Assembly (NCBI GenBank): GCA_013519935.1
Contig: JACDUA010000006.1
Span: 1 to 64,000 of the forward strand
DNA length: 64,000 nt
Reading direction: 5' to 3'
DNA from: Ectothiorhodospiraceae bacterium WFHF3C12
GTDB taxonomy: Bacteria > Pseudomonadota > Gammaproteobacteria > Nitrococcales > Nitrococcaceae
The first letter of the stretch is position 1. Every line of letters begins with the position of its first letter. Positions 26,989 through 36,736 of the stretch are shown one piece after another. The notes under the pieces were generated by a model. It was not told where the DNA came from and made no database searches. It saw only the letters and a list, made by a program, of their open reading frames with translations. A program made the translations under genes and the position numbers.

Positions 26989-27913
26989 GGACGCTCTAAT
27001 CTATGTGGCCGGGCACCGGGGATTGGTTGGCTCCGGCATTTCGCGCGCGCTGAGATCCCGGGGTTTCGCGAACGTGCTGGAGCGGACTCGGTCCGAGCTT
27101 GATCTGACCGACTCCGCCGCGGTGTCCTCGTTTTTCGAGGCGAACAAGCCGGAGTACGTCTTTCTGGCGGCTGCCCGTGTGGGGGGCATCAAGGCCAATG
27201 ATGCATATCCTGCTGACTTTATAAGAGATAATCTCCAGATTCAGACCAATGTCATCGATGCGGCGTGGCGTGCTGGAACGAGAAAACTGCTCTTTCTGGG
27301 TTCGTCGTGTATCTATCCCAAATACGCGCCGCAACCCATGACGGAGCACAGCCTGCTTACGGGTCAGCTGGAACCCACGAACGAGGCCTACGCAATCGCG
27401 AAGATCGCCGGCATCAAGATGTGCCAGGCGTACCGGCGCCAGTATGGATTCGACGCCATCTCTGTCATGCCCACGAACCTGTATGGGCCCGGTGACAATT
27501 TCGATCTGAACAACTCTCACGTACTCCCGGCGCTAATCCGGAAGTTCCATGAAGCGAAGTTGTCCGGCGCGCCTGCGGTCACCATCTGGGGCACCGGCGA
27601 ACCTCGCCGGGAGTTCCTTCACGTGGACGACCTGGCCGATGCTTGCGTCTTCCTTATGGAGAATTACTCCAGCGAAGAGATCATCAACGTGGGTGTCGGA
27701 AGGGACATCTCGATTGCGGAGCTTGCCGAACTGGTGCGCCGCGTCGTGGACTACGAGGGAGAGATCGTCCGTGACACGAGTATGCCGGATGGTACGCCCC
27801 GGAAGCTGATGGATGTTTCCAGGCTGAACCAGGCCGGTTGGCGGGCTAAGATCCCGCTTGAAGCGGGTATTCGAGACACTTACCGCTGGTTCGTGGAGAA
27901 TCAGCTTACATGA
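26981..27913 (+). CDS. fcl: GDP-L-fucose synthase
   Basis: Epimerises and reduces GDP-4-keto-6-deoxymannose to GDP-L-fucose. The 310-aa SDR protein has [11 protein letters not shown] (10-20) for NADP binding, the catalytic serine and cysteine in LGSSCIYPK (106-114), Y137-xxx-K141 in [10 protein letters not shown], and [20 protein letters not shown]. It is coupled to gmd by an 8-base overlap. With gmd it shows that the polymer contains L-fucose or a close derivative. Confidence 0.97.
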   Translation: MNKDALIYVAGHRGLVGSGISRALRSRGFANVLERTRSELDLTDSAAVSSFFEANKPEYVFLAAARVGGIKANDAYPADFIRDNLQIQTNVIDAAWRAGTRKLLFLGSSCIYPKYAPQPMTEHSLLTGQLEPTNEAYAIAKIAGIKMCQAYRRQYGFDAISVMPTNLYGPGDNFDLNNSHVLPALIRKFHEAKLSGAPAVTIWGTGEPRREFLHVDDLADACVFLMENYSSEEIINVGVGRDISIAELAELVRRVVDYEGEIVRDTSMPDGTPRKLMDVSRLNQAGWRAKIPLEAGIRDTYRWFVENQLT

Positions 27914-27958
27914 TCGGTTGGCGTTGGTGCTGCGAAGCCAACTGACTCAGGCAGGGAA

Positions 27959-29383
27959 TTGACCGCGATGGGCTTCCGTAGAGGCTTGTTGAGGGACTAC
28001 GACCTCCTCTTGTCCGGGGTGGTTCGCATTCTTGATGTCGCACTGCTGATTGGTTTCGGGCTGCTGTGCTACGGGCTTAGGTTTGGTGAGCCGCCCCACC
28101 GGGTACCACAGGATTACCTGATCCTGATACTCACCTCGGCGTTGATGCTGGTGGTCCTGTTCCCGCTCTTTGGGCTGTACCGGTCCTGGCGTGGCTTCAG
28201 CTTGCTCAATATGCTGGGGAGGATCATCACCGCTTGGGCGGCGCTGTTCATCGCGGTAACGGTCCTGTTATGGGCTCTGAAACTGTCCGAGGAGTACTCG
28301 CGGCTGTGGATGGGGTTTTGGGCGCTCTCGAGCCTGTCTGGGCTCGCCGGCGTGCGAATCGGCGTGCACGCGTTTCTGCGTCAAATGCGGCGTCGCGGCT
28401 GGAATCGCCGATATGTTGCGATTTGCGGGGCAGGGCGGTTGGGCCGGGAGATGTTGTCCAGGGTCCAGTCCGCGACCTGGACCGGCTATGACGTGGTCCG
28501 GTTCTTTGACGACGACACGGGGCTGATCGGAAGCGAAGTGAACGGTGTTCCCGTGTCATCTCTCGACGAAGCGGGCGTTTTTGCTCGTCAAAGGAACCTT
28601 GACGAGATATGGATCGCGCTGCCCCTCCGAGCCGAGGACCGGGTTAAGGAAGTCATGGACGATCTCGGTGACGCTTTCGTGCGAATTCGGTTCGTCCCGG
28701 ACATCTTTGGTTTCAGGTTGCTGAATCACGCGCCATCAGAGATTGCAGGAATGCCGGTCATCGACCTGACCAGTTCCCCCATGGAGGGACTCAATCTCCT
28801 CGTTAAATCGATTGAGGACCGCGTGTTGGCACTCCTGATTCTAGTTCTGGTCAGTCCCGTAATGCTGGCGGTTGCCTTGATGATCAAGTTAACGTCGACT
28901 GGACCGGTCTTGTTCAAACAACATCGACACGGGTGGGACGGCCGCCCCATCCGCGTGTACAAGTTCAGGACCATGGTGCAGCATTCAGAGGCGTCTGGAG
29001 TGGTGACGCAGGCGAAGCGGGACGACCCGCGAGTCACTCCTATCGGTCGGTTTCTGCGACGCACGAGCCTGGATGAGTTGCCGCAGTTCTTCAACGTGTT
29101 GCAGGGCAAGATGTCGATCGTTGGACCACGGCCTCACGCGATCGCTCACAATGACCAATATCGGAACCAGATCGATCAGTACATGCTTCGACACAGCGTG
29201 AAACCTGGGATCACGGGCTGGGCGCAGGTCAATGGTTACCGGGGAGAAACGGAAACGCTGGAGAAGATGAAAAAGCGGGTCGAGTACGATCTCTTCTACA
29301 TCGAAAACTGGTCCTTGTGGTTCGATCTCAAGATCATCTTTCTGACGTTCTTCCGTGGGTTTGTCGGCCCAAGTGCTTATTGA
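27959..29383 (+). CDS. WcaJ-like undecaprenyl-phosphate sugar phosphotransferase
   Basis: A 474-aa polyprenyl glycosylphosphotransferase that starts exopolysaccharide units by adding a hexose-1-phosphate, glucose in WcaJ, to undecaprenyl phosphate. The N-terminal 130 residues form about four membrane helices and residues about 140-260 a Rossmann-like CoA_binding_3 domain (YVAICGAGRLGREML). The catalytic C-terminal domain has VLFKQHRHGWDGRPIRVYKF, RTSLDELPQFFNVLQGKMSI, VGPRPHA and KPGITGWAQVNGYRGET. It starts at TTG 27959 or ATG 27968; GCAGGG stands just before. It is the second initiating enzyme of the locus. Confidence 0.92.
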   Translation: MTAMGFRRGLLRDYDLLLSGVVRILDVALLIGFGLLCYGLRFGEPPHRVPQDYLILILTSALMLVVLFPLFGLYRSWRGFSLLNMLGRIITAWAALFIAVTVLLWALKLSEEYSRLWMGFWALSSLSGLAGVRIGVHAFLRQMRRRGWNRRYVAICGAGRLGREMLSRVQSATWTGYDVVRFFDDDTGLIGSEVNGVPVSSLDEAGVFARQRNLDEIWIALPLRAEDRVKEVMDDLGDAFVRIRFVPDIFGFRLLNHAPSEIAGMPVIDLTSSPMEGLNLLVKSIEDRVLALLILVLVSPVMLAVALMIKLTSTGPVLFKQHRHGWDGRPIRVYKFRTMVQHSEASGVVTQAKRDDPRVTPIGRFLRRTSLDELPQFFNVLQGKMSIVGPRPHAIAHNDQYRNQIDQYMLRHSVKPGITGWAQVNGYRGETETLEKMKKRVEYDLFYIENWSLWFDLKIIFLTFFRGFVGPSAY

Positions 29384-29471
29384 GGGACGTCGGATTGTAC
29401 GGCGCGACCCGCCCACAGCTCCTTCCCCCCTCGATGGGGAGGGGACTTACCCACGAACAGCCGCTCAAACA

Positions 29472-29499
29472 TTGATTTACACCACGCGCGGGGTACCAT
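29472..29499 (+). promoter_or_regulatory. Candidate sigma-70 promoter for ugd
   Basis: TTGATT (29472-29477) and TACCAT (29494-29499) are separated by 16 bases and lie 45 bases before the ugd ATG, in the 161-base gap after the WcaJ-like gene. The match is moderate and unproven. The gap also holds a C-rich/G-rich hairpin (about 29421-29445) without a T-tract. Confidence 0.35.
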
Positions 29500-29544
29500 T
29501 GGCGCCCTTGCAGTACGCCGCTTCAGCACCAGGGTAGTCTCGGA

Positions 29545-30876
29545 ATGCGCATAACCATTTTTGGCACGGGCTATGTCGGCTTGGTAACCGGCACCTGCTT
29601 CGCGGAGGTGGGTAACGATGTCGTCTGCGTGGACGTGGACGAGGACAAGATCGCCCGGCTGAACGCCGGCGAGGTGCCGATTTACGAGCCCGGCCTGGAG
29701 ACGCTGGTCCGGAGCAACAGCGACGACGGCCGGTTGCGGTTCACGACCGACGCGGTCGAGGGCGTTCGGCACGGTGAGTTCCAGTTCATCGCCGTGGGCA
29801 CGCCGCCGGACGAGGATGGCTCTGCCGATCTGAAGCACGTGCTGGCGGTCGCCGAGAGCATCGCCCGGTACATGGACGGGCCGAAGATCGTCGTGGACAA
29901 GTCCACGGTGCCGGTGGGTACGGCGGATCGGGTGCGCGAGCGCATCAGCACCGTGCTGGTCGAGCGCAGCGCGAAGGTGCCCTTCGACGTGGTCTCCAAC
30001 CCCGAGTTCCTCAAGGAGGGCGCGGCGGTGGAGGACTTCATGAAGCCGGACCGGGTGATCGTCGGCACTGACCATGCCGAGTCCGCCGATGCCCTGCGCC
30101 AGCTCTATGCGCCGTTCAACCGCAACCATGACCGGCTCATCGTCATGGACGTGCGCTCGGCGGAGCTGACCAAGTACGCCGCCAACGCCATGCTGGCGAC
30201 CAAGATCAGCTTCATGAACGAGCTTTCCAACATCGCCGACCGCGTGGGGGCGGACATCGAGCGGGTGCGGGTGGGCATCGGCTCAGACCCGCGCATCGGC
30301 TATCACTTCATCTACCCGGGCGCCGGCTACGGCGGCTCGTGCTTCCCGAAGGACGTCCAGGCCCTGGCGCGCACGGCGTACGGTGCCGATTACACGCCGG
30401 AGTTGCTGCAGGCGGTGGAGGACGTGAACTACCGCCAGAAGGATTATCTGTTCAATCGCATGCGCGAGCACTTCGGCGATGTGGCGGGCAAGACCGTTGC
30501 GCTGTGGGGGCTCGCCTTCAAGCCGAACACCGACGACATGCGCGAGGCCTCCAGCCGCCGGCTCATGGAGCTGCTGTGGGAGGCGGGCGCGAAGGTGCGG
30601 GCGTTCGACCCGAAGGCCATGGAGGAGACCCGGCGCATCTATGGCGCGCGCGAGGATCTCGCGCTGGTGGATGACCCCATGGATGCGCTGGAAGGTGCCG
30701 ATGCGCTGGCCATCCTGACTGAGTGGAACCTGTTCCGCAGCCCGGATTTCGATGCCATCCGCGAGCGGCTTAGCACGCCGGTCATCTTCGACGGGCGCAA
30801 TCTCTATGACCCGGGCTATCTCAAGCGCTGCGGATTCACCTACTACGCCATCGGCCGGCCGGCGGTGCGGGGCTGA
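29545..30876 (+). CDS. ugd: UDP-glucose 6-dehydrogenase
   Basis: Oxidises UDP-glucose to UDP-glucuronate with two NAD. The 443-aa protein begins with the NAD loop [21 protein letters not shown], has [16 protein letters not shown] and [20 protein letters not shown], and keeps the catalytic cysteine C266 in [15 protein letters not shown]. The UDP-binding domain has [16 protein letters not shown]. Compared with the preceding exopolysaccharide genes its GC content is high, like the housekeeping genes downstream. It supplies uronic acid for an acidic polysaccharide. It is the last gene of the locus before a repeat array. Confidence 0.97.
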   Translation: MRITIFGTGYVGLVTGTCFAEVGNDVVCVDVDEDKIARLNAGEVPIYEPGLETLVRSNSDDGRLRFTTDAVEGVRHGEFQFIAVGTPPDEDGSADLKHVLAVAESIARYMDGPKIVVDKSTVPVGTADRVRERISTVLVERSAKVPFDVVSNPEFLKEGAAVEDFMKPDRVIVGTDHAESADALRQLYAPFNRNHDRLIVMDVRSAELTKYAANAMLATKISFMNELSNIADRVGADIERVRVGIGSDPRIGYHFIYPGAGYGGSCFPKDVQALARTAYGADYTPELLQAVEDVNYRQKDYLFNRMREHFGDVAGKTVALWGLAFKPNTDDMREASSRRLMELLWEAGAKVRAFDPKAMEETRRIYGAREDLALVDDPMDALEGADALAILTEWNLFRSPDFDAIRERLSTPVIFDGRNLYDPGYLKRCGFTYYAIGRPAVRG

Positions 30877-30883
30877 GGTCCCT

Positions 30884-31394
30884 GATCGCCGCGAGGACGC
30901 GCCTCCCACAACCGCTCCGAAGCCGCCGGGGCAGCGGATTGGCTTTGGGAGCCCCATCCCCCGGGCGATGGGCTCTGGCATGTCGGATGGCGAGCCCATC
31001 CGACCTATGGCCGGAAGCCACCGGGGCATGGACGCAGTTGTGGGAGGCGTGTCCTCGCGGCGATGTGTGAAAGATGGATCCCGGCGGGGACGCTGCTCCC
31101 ACAATTGCCCGGAAGCCGGGGTGCCGACCGCGAAGTTGCGGCAGCCCCGTCACCGCGGGAGGGCTGGCGGTCGGGATGTCGGATGGCGAGCCCATCCGAC
31201 CTACGGCTCGGGGTATGGAAGCGGCTGTGGGAGGCGCGTCCTCGCGGCGATGGGTGAAAAGTAGATCGCGGCGGAGACGCTGCTCCCACAGCCAGCCGGA
31301 AGCCCGGATGCCGGCGGCGCAGTTGTGGTAGCCCCGTCCCGGGGGCGAGGGCCGGCGGTCGGGATGTCGGATGGCGAGCCCATCTGACCTATGG
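30884..31394. repeat. REP-like palindrome array D
   Basis: This fills most of the 616-base gap between ugd and miaB. It alternates CGCCGCGAGGACGCGCCTCC arms, TGTGGGAGGCGTGTCCTCGC arms and copies of the ATGTCGGATGGCGAGCCCAT class (near 30978, 31172 and 31361), partly in tandem. About 100 bases remain before miaB, including GATAATTTTGACTGAC, which may hold the miaB promoter. Confidence 0.8.
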
Positions 31395-31492
31395 CTGCGC
31401 GCGGTTGAACTGATAAGCGGTGGCGGCGGTCTATCGACGCACCGCGGTGTATTGCCGATAATTTTGACTGACAACCGGATTACCGAGAGGCC

Positions 31493-32857
31493 ATGACGCG
31501 CAAGGTTTACGTCCAGACCCAGGGCTGCCAGATGAACGAGTACGATTCCGTCAAGATGGCGGACGTGCTGGCGAAGGAGCGCGGCTTCGAGCGTGTGCGC
31601 TCCCCCGAGGAGGCGGACGTCATTCTCCTCAACACCTGCTCCATCCGCGAGAAGGCCCAGGAGAAGGTGTTCTCCGAGCTCGGCCGCTGGCGCAAGCTCA
31701 AGGAGCAGCGCCCGGACCTGCTCATCGGTGTGGGCGGCTGCGTCGCCAGCCAGGAGGGCGCGGCCATCTCCGAGCGCGCGCCCTTCGTGGACATGGTCTT
31801 CGGCCCCCAGACCCTGCATCGCCTGCCCGACATGTACGACCGCGCCGTGGAGACTCGCCGGCCGGTGGTGGACGTCAGCTTCCCCGAGATCGAGAAATTC
31901 GATCGCATGCCCGAGCCCCGGGCGGAGGGGCCGACGGCCTTCGTCTCCATCATGGAGGGCTGCAGCAAGTACTGCAGCTTCTGCGTTGTGCCCTATACCC
32001 GGGGCGAGGAGATCAGCCGTCCGTTCGACGACGTGCTGGCGGAAGCCGCCCAGCTCGCCGAGCAGGGCGTGCGCGAGGTCACGCTGCTGGGCCAGAACGT
32101 CAACGGCTACATGGGCGAGATGTCCGACGGTGCGAGCGCCGATCTCGCCCTGCTGATCCACTACATCGCGGTCATCGACGGCATCGACCGGATCCGATTC
32201 ACTACCTCCCATCCGCTGGACTTCAACGACGACCTCATCGAGGCCTTTCGCGAGGTGCCGGAGCTGGTAGGGCACGTGCACCTGCCGGTGCAGAGCGGCT
32301 CGGACAACGTGCTGCGGCTGATGAAGCGTAATCACACCCGGGACTACTTCCTGGAGCAGATCGACAAGCTCAAGGCGGCCCGTCCGGGGATCAGCATCTC
32401 CTCGGATTTCATCATCGGCTTCCCCGGCGAGATGGACGCCGATTTCGAGGACACCATGGACCTGGTGGAGCGGGTGGGTTTCGACCAGTCCTTCAGCTTC
32501 GTCTTCAGCAAGCGCCCGGGCACGCCGGCGGCGCAGCTGGTGGACGCCACGCCGATGGACGTGAAGAAGCAGCGCCTGAAGCGGCTGCAGGACAAGCTCA
32601 ACGACAACGCCCGGCGCATCAGCGAGTCCATGGTGGGCACGGTACAGTCCGTGCTGGTGGACAAGCCGTCGAAGAAGGACCCCAACGAGCTCTCCGGCCG
32701 CACGGACAACAACCGTGTGGTTAATTTCCCCGGCCATCCGCGGCTGATCGGCCGTTTCGTCCAGGTGCGCGTCACCGAGGCCCTGTCGAACTCCCTGCGC
32801 GGCGAGATCGTGGGGTTCGACGACGAGCCCGTGGCCGAGACCGCCGCCCACGCCTGA
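31493..32857 (+). CDS. miaB: tRNA-2-methylthio-N6-dimethylallyladenosine synthase
   Basis: A radical-SAM methylthiotransferase that adds a methylthio group to i6A37 of tRNAs reading UNN codons. The 454-aa protein has the UPF0004 domain with cluster-binding C12, C49 and C83, the radical-SAM triad C158-xxx-C162-xx-C165 (CSKYCSFC), and a C-terminal TRAM domain ([20 protein letters not shown]). It starts with ATG 31493 preceded by GAGAGG. Its stop codon is directly followed by the start of phoH, the order expected in gammaproteobacteria. Confidence 0.97.
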   Translation: MTRKVYVQTQGCQMNEYDSVKMADVLAKERGFERVRSPEEADVILLNTCSIREKAQEKVFSELGRWRKLKEQRPDLLIGVGGCVASQEGAAISERAPFVDMVFGPQTLHRLPDMYDRAVETRRPVVDVSFPEIEKFDRMPEPRAEGPTAFVSIMEGCSKYCSFCVVPYTRGEEISRPFDDVLAEAAQLAEQGVREVTLLGQNVNGYMGEMSDGASADLALLIHYIAVIDGIDRIRFTTSHPLDFNDDLIEAFREVPELVGHVHLPVQSGSDNVLRLMKRNHTRDYFLEQIDKLKAARPGISISSDFIIGFPGEMDADFEDTMDLVERVGFDQSFSFVFSKRPGTPAAQLVDATPMDVKKQRLKRLQDKLNDNARRISESMVGTVQSVLVDKPSKKDPNELSGRTDNNRVVNFPGHPRLIGRFVQVRVTEALSNSLRGEIVGFDDEPVAETAAHA

Positions 32858-33859
32858 ATGTCAGACAGCGAGATCCCGACAGCATTGAGCGATCACCCCG
32901 GCGCCGTCGATTTCACCCTGCAGCCCGCCGATAACGCGCGACTGGCCAATCTCTGCGGCCAGTTCGACGAGAATCTGCGCCAGGTGGAGCGCCGGCTGGG
33001 CGTGGAGATCAAGAACCGCGGTCACCGCTTCCGCGTCATCGGCGAGGACGCGGCTATGGAGGCGGCCACGCGGGTGATCCAGGAGCTCTACCGCAAGTCC
33101 GAGTCGGAGGACATCTCGGCGGATAACGTGCACCTGCACCTGCAGGAGGCGGACGTGGCGGATCGGCGCAGCCGCCAGGAGGACCTCGGGCCCGTCGACG
33201 ATCCGACCATCGAGACCCGCAAGATGGCGGTCCGCGGCCGCGGACCGAACCAGCGAGCCTATCTGAAGAACGTCCTGACCCACGACCTCAATTTCGGAGT
33301 CGGCCCGGCCGGCACCGGCAAGACCTATCTGGCGGTGGCCTGCGCCGTGGACGCTCTGGAGCGCCAGGAGGTCAACCGCCTGGTGCTGGTGCGCCCGGCG
33401 GTGGAGGCCGGCGAGCGCCTGGGCTTTCTGCCCGGCGATCTGGCGCAGAAGGTGGATCCGTACCTGCGTCCGCTCTACGACGCACTGTTCGAGATGCTCG
33501 GCTTCGAGCGGGTGAACAAGCTCATCGAGCGCAACGTCATCGAGGTGGCGCCGCTCGCGTACATGCGCGGGCGCACGCTGAACCATTCCTTCATCATCCT
33601 CGACGAGGCCCAGAACACCACCGTCGAGCAGATGAAGATGTTCCTCACGCGGATCGGGTTCGGCTCCACGGCGGTGGTCACCGGCGACGTCACCCAGGTG
33701 GACCTGCCCCAGGGGAAGGTCTCCGGCCTGCGGGATGCCATCGACGTGCTGCGGGACGTCGACGGGGTGAGCTTCACCTTCTTCAACGCCCGGGACGTGG
33801 TGCGCCACAACCTGGTCCAGCGCATCGTCGAGGCCTACGACGCGCGGGCCGACGACTAG
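32858..33859 (+). CDS. ybeZ: PhoH-like ATPase (YbeZ)
   Basis: A 333-aa P-loop ATPase of the PhoH family. The N-terminal about 115 residues are the KH-like region, followed by Walker A GPAGTGKT (149-156), [18 protein letters not shown], and Walker [11 protein letters not shown] (near 243-252). In E. coli YbeZ works with YbeY in 16S rRNA maturation and RNA quality control. It starts on the base after the miaB stop. Unusually, 700 bases of REP repeats separate it from ybeY, which normally follows directly. Confidence 0.93.
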   Translation: MSDSEIPTALSDHPGAVDFTLQPADNARLANLCGQFDENLRQVERRLGVEIKNRGHRFRVIGEDAAMEAATRVIQELYRKSESEDISADNVHLHLQEADVADRRSRQEDLGPVDDPTIETRKMAVRGRGPNQRAYLKNVLTHDLNFGVGPAGTGKTYLAVACAVDALERQEVNRLVLVRPAVEAGERLGFLPGDLAQKVDPYLRPLYDALFEMLGFERVNKLIERNVIEVAPLAYMRGRTLNHSFIILDEAQNTTVEQMKMFLTRIGFGSTAVVTGDVTQVDLPQGKVSGLRDAIDVLRDVDGVSFTFFNARDVVRHNLVQRIVEAYDARADD

Positions 33860-33884
33860 ACCCCATGAACGACACCCCCATTCC

Positions 33885-34539
33885 CTGTAGGAGCGGCCGT
33901 TGGCCGCGAACCGTTGCGTGGTTGATCCCGGTTGTTCGCCGCCAGGGGCCGCTCCTACGGCGGACATGTTGCGCCGCGAGAGCGCCGGCCCCGGCGCGAA
34001 TGTCCGGTGTGCCGCTTTCGCGCCCGAATCGCCGCGAGGACGCGCCTCCCACAGGCATTGCGATAGCGCCCCGGCGTCCGGCCGACCGTAGGTCGGATGG
34101 GCTCGCCATCCGACATTCCGGGGTCTATCGCCCTGGGGAGGGGACTCCCGCAACTGTTCTGAGGGCGCCTCGGCTGCCGACTGTTTGTGGGAGCGGCGTC
34201 CCCGCCGCGATGGCTGGCCGGGCGCATCGCCGCGAGGACGCGCCTCCCACAGCTTGTCTGATGGCACCTTGGCTTCCGGCCGAGCGTAGGTCGGATGGGC
34301 TCGCCATCCGACATTCCGGGGTTTATCGCCCGGGGCAGGGGGCTCCCACAACTGTTCTGAGGGCTCCCTGGCTGCCGGCTGGTTGTGGGAGGCGCGTCCC
34401 CGCGGCGATCCGGTCGGAAAGACTGTTCGCGACGGGGATGTCGCGCCCGCGGGCTATCGACGTCACCTGTAGGAGCGCCGCAAGGCGCGATCCGTTGGTT
34501 GTTCCGTGCATGGCGATCGCGCCTCGCGGCGCTCCTACA
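33885..34539. repeat. REP-like palindrome array E
   Basis: A dense array splitting phoH from ybeY. It contains CTGTAGGAGCGGCC units (from 33885), two copies of GTAGGTCGGATGGGCTCGCC palindromes (34088-34115 and 34286-34313), several CGCGAGGACGCGCCTCCCAC/TGTGGGAGC arms, and a final 72-base head-to-head pair of the GTAGGAGCGCCGCAAGGCGC class (34468-34539). That pair could form a long hairpin ending 20 bases before the ybeY start codon. Confidence 0.85.
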
Positions 34540-34559
34540 GGGAGCGAGGGGCTGGGGCG

Positions 34560-35060
34560 ATGAGCGTCGACCTGGAGCTGGACCTGCAGATCGCCTCAAG
34601 GGCGGACGATCTGCCAAGCGAGGCGCAGCTCGCCCAATGGGCCGCGGCGGCGCTGGAGGGTTACCGCGCGGAGGCCGAACTGTCCGTGCGCATCGTCGAT
34701 GCCGAGGAGGGCCGCGAGCTCAATCGCCGTTACCGGGACAAGGACTACGCCACCAATGTACTGTCCTTTCCCGTGGAGCTGCCGGCCGGCGTCGAGATGC
34801 CGCTGCTCGGCGATCTGGTAATCTGCGCGGGCGTGGTGGCCCGCGAGGCGGCGGAACAGGGCAAGGCGCCGGAGGCGCACTGGGCGCACCTGACCGTGCA
34901 CGGGGTCTTGCATCTGCTCGGCCATGACCACATCGAGCATGAGGATGCCGAGGTGATGGAATCGCTGGAGCAGGCGATTCTCGCTCGACTGGGCTATCCT
35001 GATCCGTATTGGCTCCCGGAGGAGCCCGCCGCGGGGGAAGACGACGGTTTGATTCGTTAG
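34560..35060 (+). CDS. ybeY: Endoribonuclease YbeY (16S rRNA 3'-end maturation)
   Basis: A 166-aa zinc-dependent endoribonuclease with the invariant H3xH5xH motif: H114, H118 and H124 in [19 protein letters not shown]. The YATNVLSFP and [10 protein letters not shown] segments are also conserved. I start at ATG 34560 ([10 protein letters not shown]), which gives the normal N terminus; the open frame continues upstream into the repeat array and is not coding there. It belongs with phoH, corC and lnt in the usual gammaproteobacterial block. Confidence 0.95.
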   Translation: MSVDLELDLQIASRADDLPSEAQLAQWAAAALEGYRAEAELSVRIVDAEEGRELNRRYRDKDYATNVLSFPVELPAGVEMPLLGDLVICAGVVAREAAEQGKAPEAHWAHLTVHGVLHLLGHDHIEHEDAEVMESLEQAILARLGYPDPYWLPEEPAAGEDDGLIR

Positions 35061-35128
35061 TTCGTTGATATACAGCGCATTAACCAATCAACGATCGACC
35101 ATCTTCCGCGGCAACCATTAGATGACGA

Positions 35129-36016
35129 ATGAACGAGGATCGACCTAGTAGCAGTAGCACAACCGTGAGCAAATCCTGGCTGGACCGCCTGGGACAGGCG
35201 ATCGCCGGGGGACCCAGGGACCGGGAGGAGCTCATTGAGCTACTGCGGCTGTCCCACGACCGCGGCCTGCTCGACGCCGATGCCCTGGCGATGATCGAGG
35301 GCGTCATGCACGTCTCCGAGCTACAGGCCCGGGACATCATGATTCCACGCTCGCAGGTGACGGTGGTGCCGCGGACCAACGATCCGTGGGAGCTGCTGCC
35401 GACCATCGCCGGCTCCGGCTTTTCCCGTTTTCCCGTCACCGGGGATAGCCGCGATGACGTCATCGGGATCTTCATCGCCAAGGATCTGCTACCGTTCCTG
35501 TCGAAGGACAATGGCGCCAAGGAGTTCAACATCCGGGAGCTGCTGCGCCCGGCGCTGTTCATTCCCGAGAGCAAGCGTCTGGACGTGCTGCTGAAGCTCT
35601 TCCAGGAGAGCCGCAACCACATGGCCATCGTCGTCGACGAGTACGGCGGGCTGGCCGGCATCGTCACCATCGAGGATGTCATCGAGCAGATCGTCGGCGA
35701 GATCGACGACGAGCACGATTTCGACGAGGACAGCTACATCCTCAGCCGGGACGGCGAGGGGCGGACTATCGTCAAGGCGCTGACGCCCATCGAGGACTTC
35801 AACGAGTACTTCGAGACCGAGTACAGCGACGACGAATTCGACACCATCGGCGGGGTGGTCGCTCACCAGTTCGGCCATGTGCCCCGCCGCAACGAGTCGG
35901 TCGTGGTGGGCGGGCTGCGTTTCCAGGTGATCCGCGCCGATAACCGGCGTATCCACCTGCTGTCCGTCACACCGGCCAGCGAAACGGCCACGGAAGCCGC
36001 CGCGCAGAAGCATTGA
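35129..36016 (+). CDS. corC: CorC/YbeX CBS-domain protein
   Basis: A 295-aa protein with two CBS domains (about residues 65-190, including DIMIPRSQVTVVPRTN and FSRFPVTGDS) and a C-terminal CorC_HlyC domain (about 210-285). There is no membrane domain, as expected for CorC rather than CorB. The family is linked to magnesium/cobalt efflux and, in E. coli, to ribosome metabolism together with YbeY. A 68-base gap separates it from ybeY. Confidence 0.92.
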   Translation: MNEDRPSSSSTTVSKSWLDRLGQAIAGGPRDREELIELLRLSHDRGLLDADALAMIEGVMHVSELQARDIMIPRSQVTVVPRTNDPWELLPTIAGSGFSRFPVTGDSRDDVIGIFIAKDLLPFLSKDNGAKEFNIRELLRPALFIPESKRLDVLLKLFQESRNHMAIVVDEYGGLAGIVTIEDVIEQIVGEIDDEHDFDEDSYILSRDGEGRTIVKALTPIEDFNEYFETEYSDDEFDTIGGVVAHQFGHVPRRNESVVVGGLRFQVIRADNRRIHLLSVTPASETATEAAAQKH

Positions 36017-36736
36017 CCCCGGTTCATCGCGGCGGGGACGCCGCTCCCACAGCCGGCCGGCAGCCCGGGGTGCCGGCAGATCTCTTGTGGGGAGCCCTGA
36101 TCCCGGCGCGATGAGCTTTTGCATGTCGGATGGCAAGCCCATCCGACCTACGGCTGGCCGGAGCCGTGGTGCCATCGGGATGACCCGCCTCCGGGCGGGA
36201 ATGCCCGAACCGGACTGTGGGAGGCGCGTCCTCGCGGCGAAGGTCAACCGGCCCAGTGTCGCGGCGGGGACGCCCCTCCCACAGCTGCCCCCAGGCGGGG
36301 TGCCAGCAGATCTTTCGTGGGAGCCCTGTTCCCGCGGCGATGAGTTCTGGCATGTCGGATGGCCGGAAGCCGGGGCGCCATCGGGATGACCGTGGGAGGC
36401 GCGTCCTCGCGGCGATGGGTGGAAAATGGATCGCGGCGAGAACGCCGTTCCCACAGCCGCCTCCGCGCCGGGATGCCAGCTATCGCAGGGTCGAATGGCG
36501 AAGCGTATTTCACCTTTGTCCTTCCCGACCGCCTATCCGGTCGACGCACCCGGATCGGCTTCGCGCATTGCCGGCGGCTGGGCCCGGGAAAGGACAAGGC
36601 AGTCGCCAGAGCGGCTCATGGCCGCCAACCCTGTTAGGCTGTCGGCCGTTGCGATTGCGGCGGAATGCGTCATAGGCCGAGCGTTTACCGCCCGCGAATC
36701 ACGAACCAAGAACAAACGACAGGAGTCACACGACGC
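36017..36736. repeat. REP-like palindrome array F and gene-free remainder
   Basis: 36025-36460 holds paired GCGGGGACGCCGCTCCCACA and TGTGGGAGGCGCGTCCTCGC arms and one ATGTCGGATGGCAAGCCCAT palindrome (about 36122-36152). 36487-36515 resembles half of a fifth palindrome class (AATGGCGAAGCGTATTTCAC). The remaining 220 bases to lnt contain no gene that I recognise. Confidence 0.75.

Noticed and set aside
30836..32851. 671-aa open frame on the minus strand
   Set aside because: It lies over the REP array and antisense to miaB, whose protein is unmistakable. The translation is rich in H, R, V and L as expected for the shadow of a high-GC gene.
32861..34351. 496-aa open frame on the minus strand
   Set aside because: Antisense to phoH and continuing through REP repeats. 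The N-terminal part translates palindromes.
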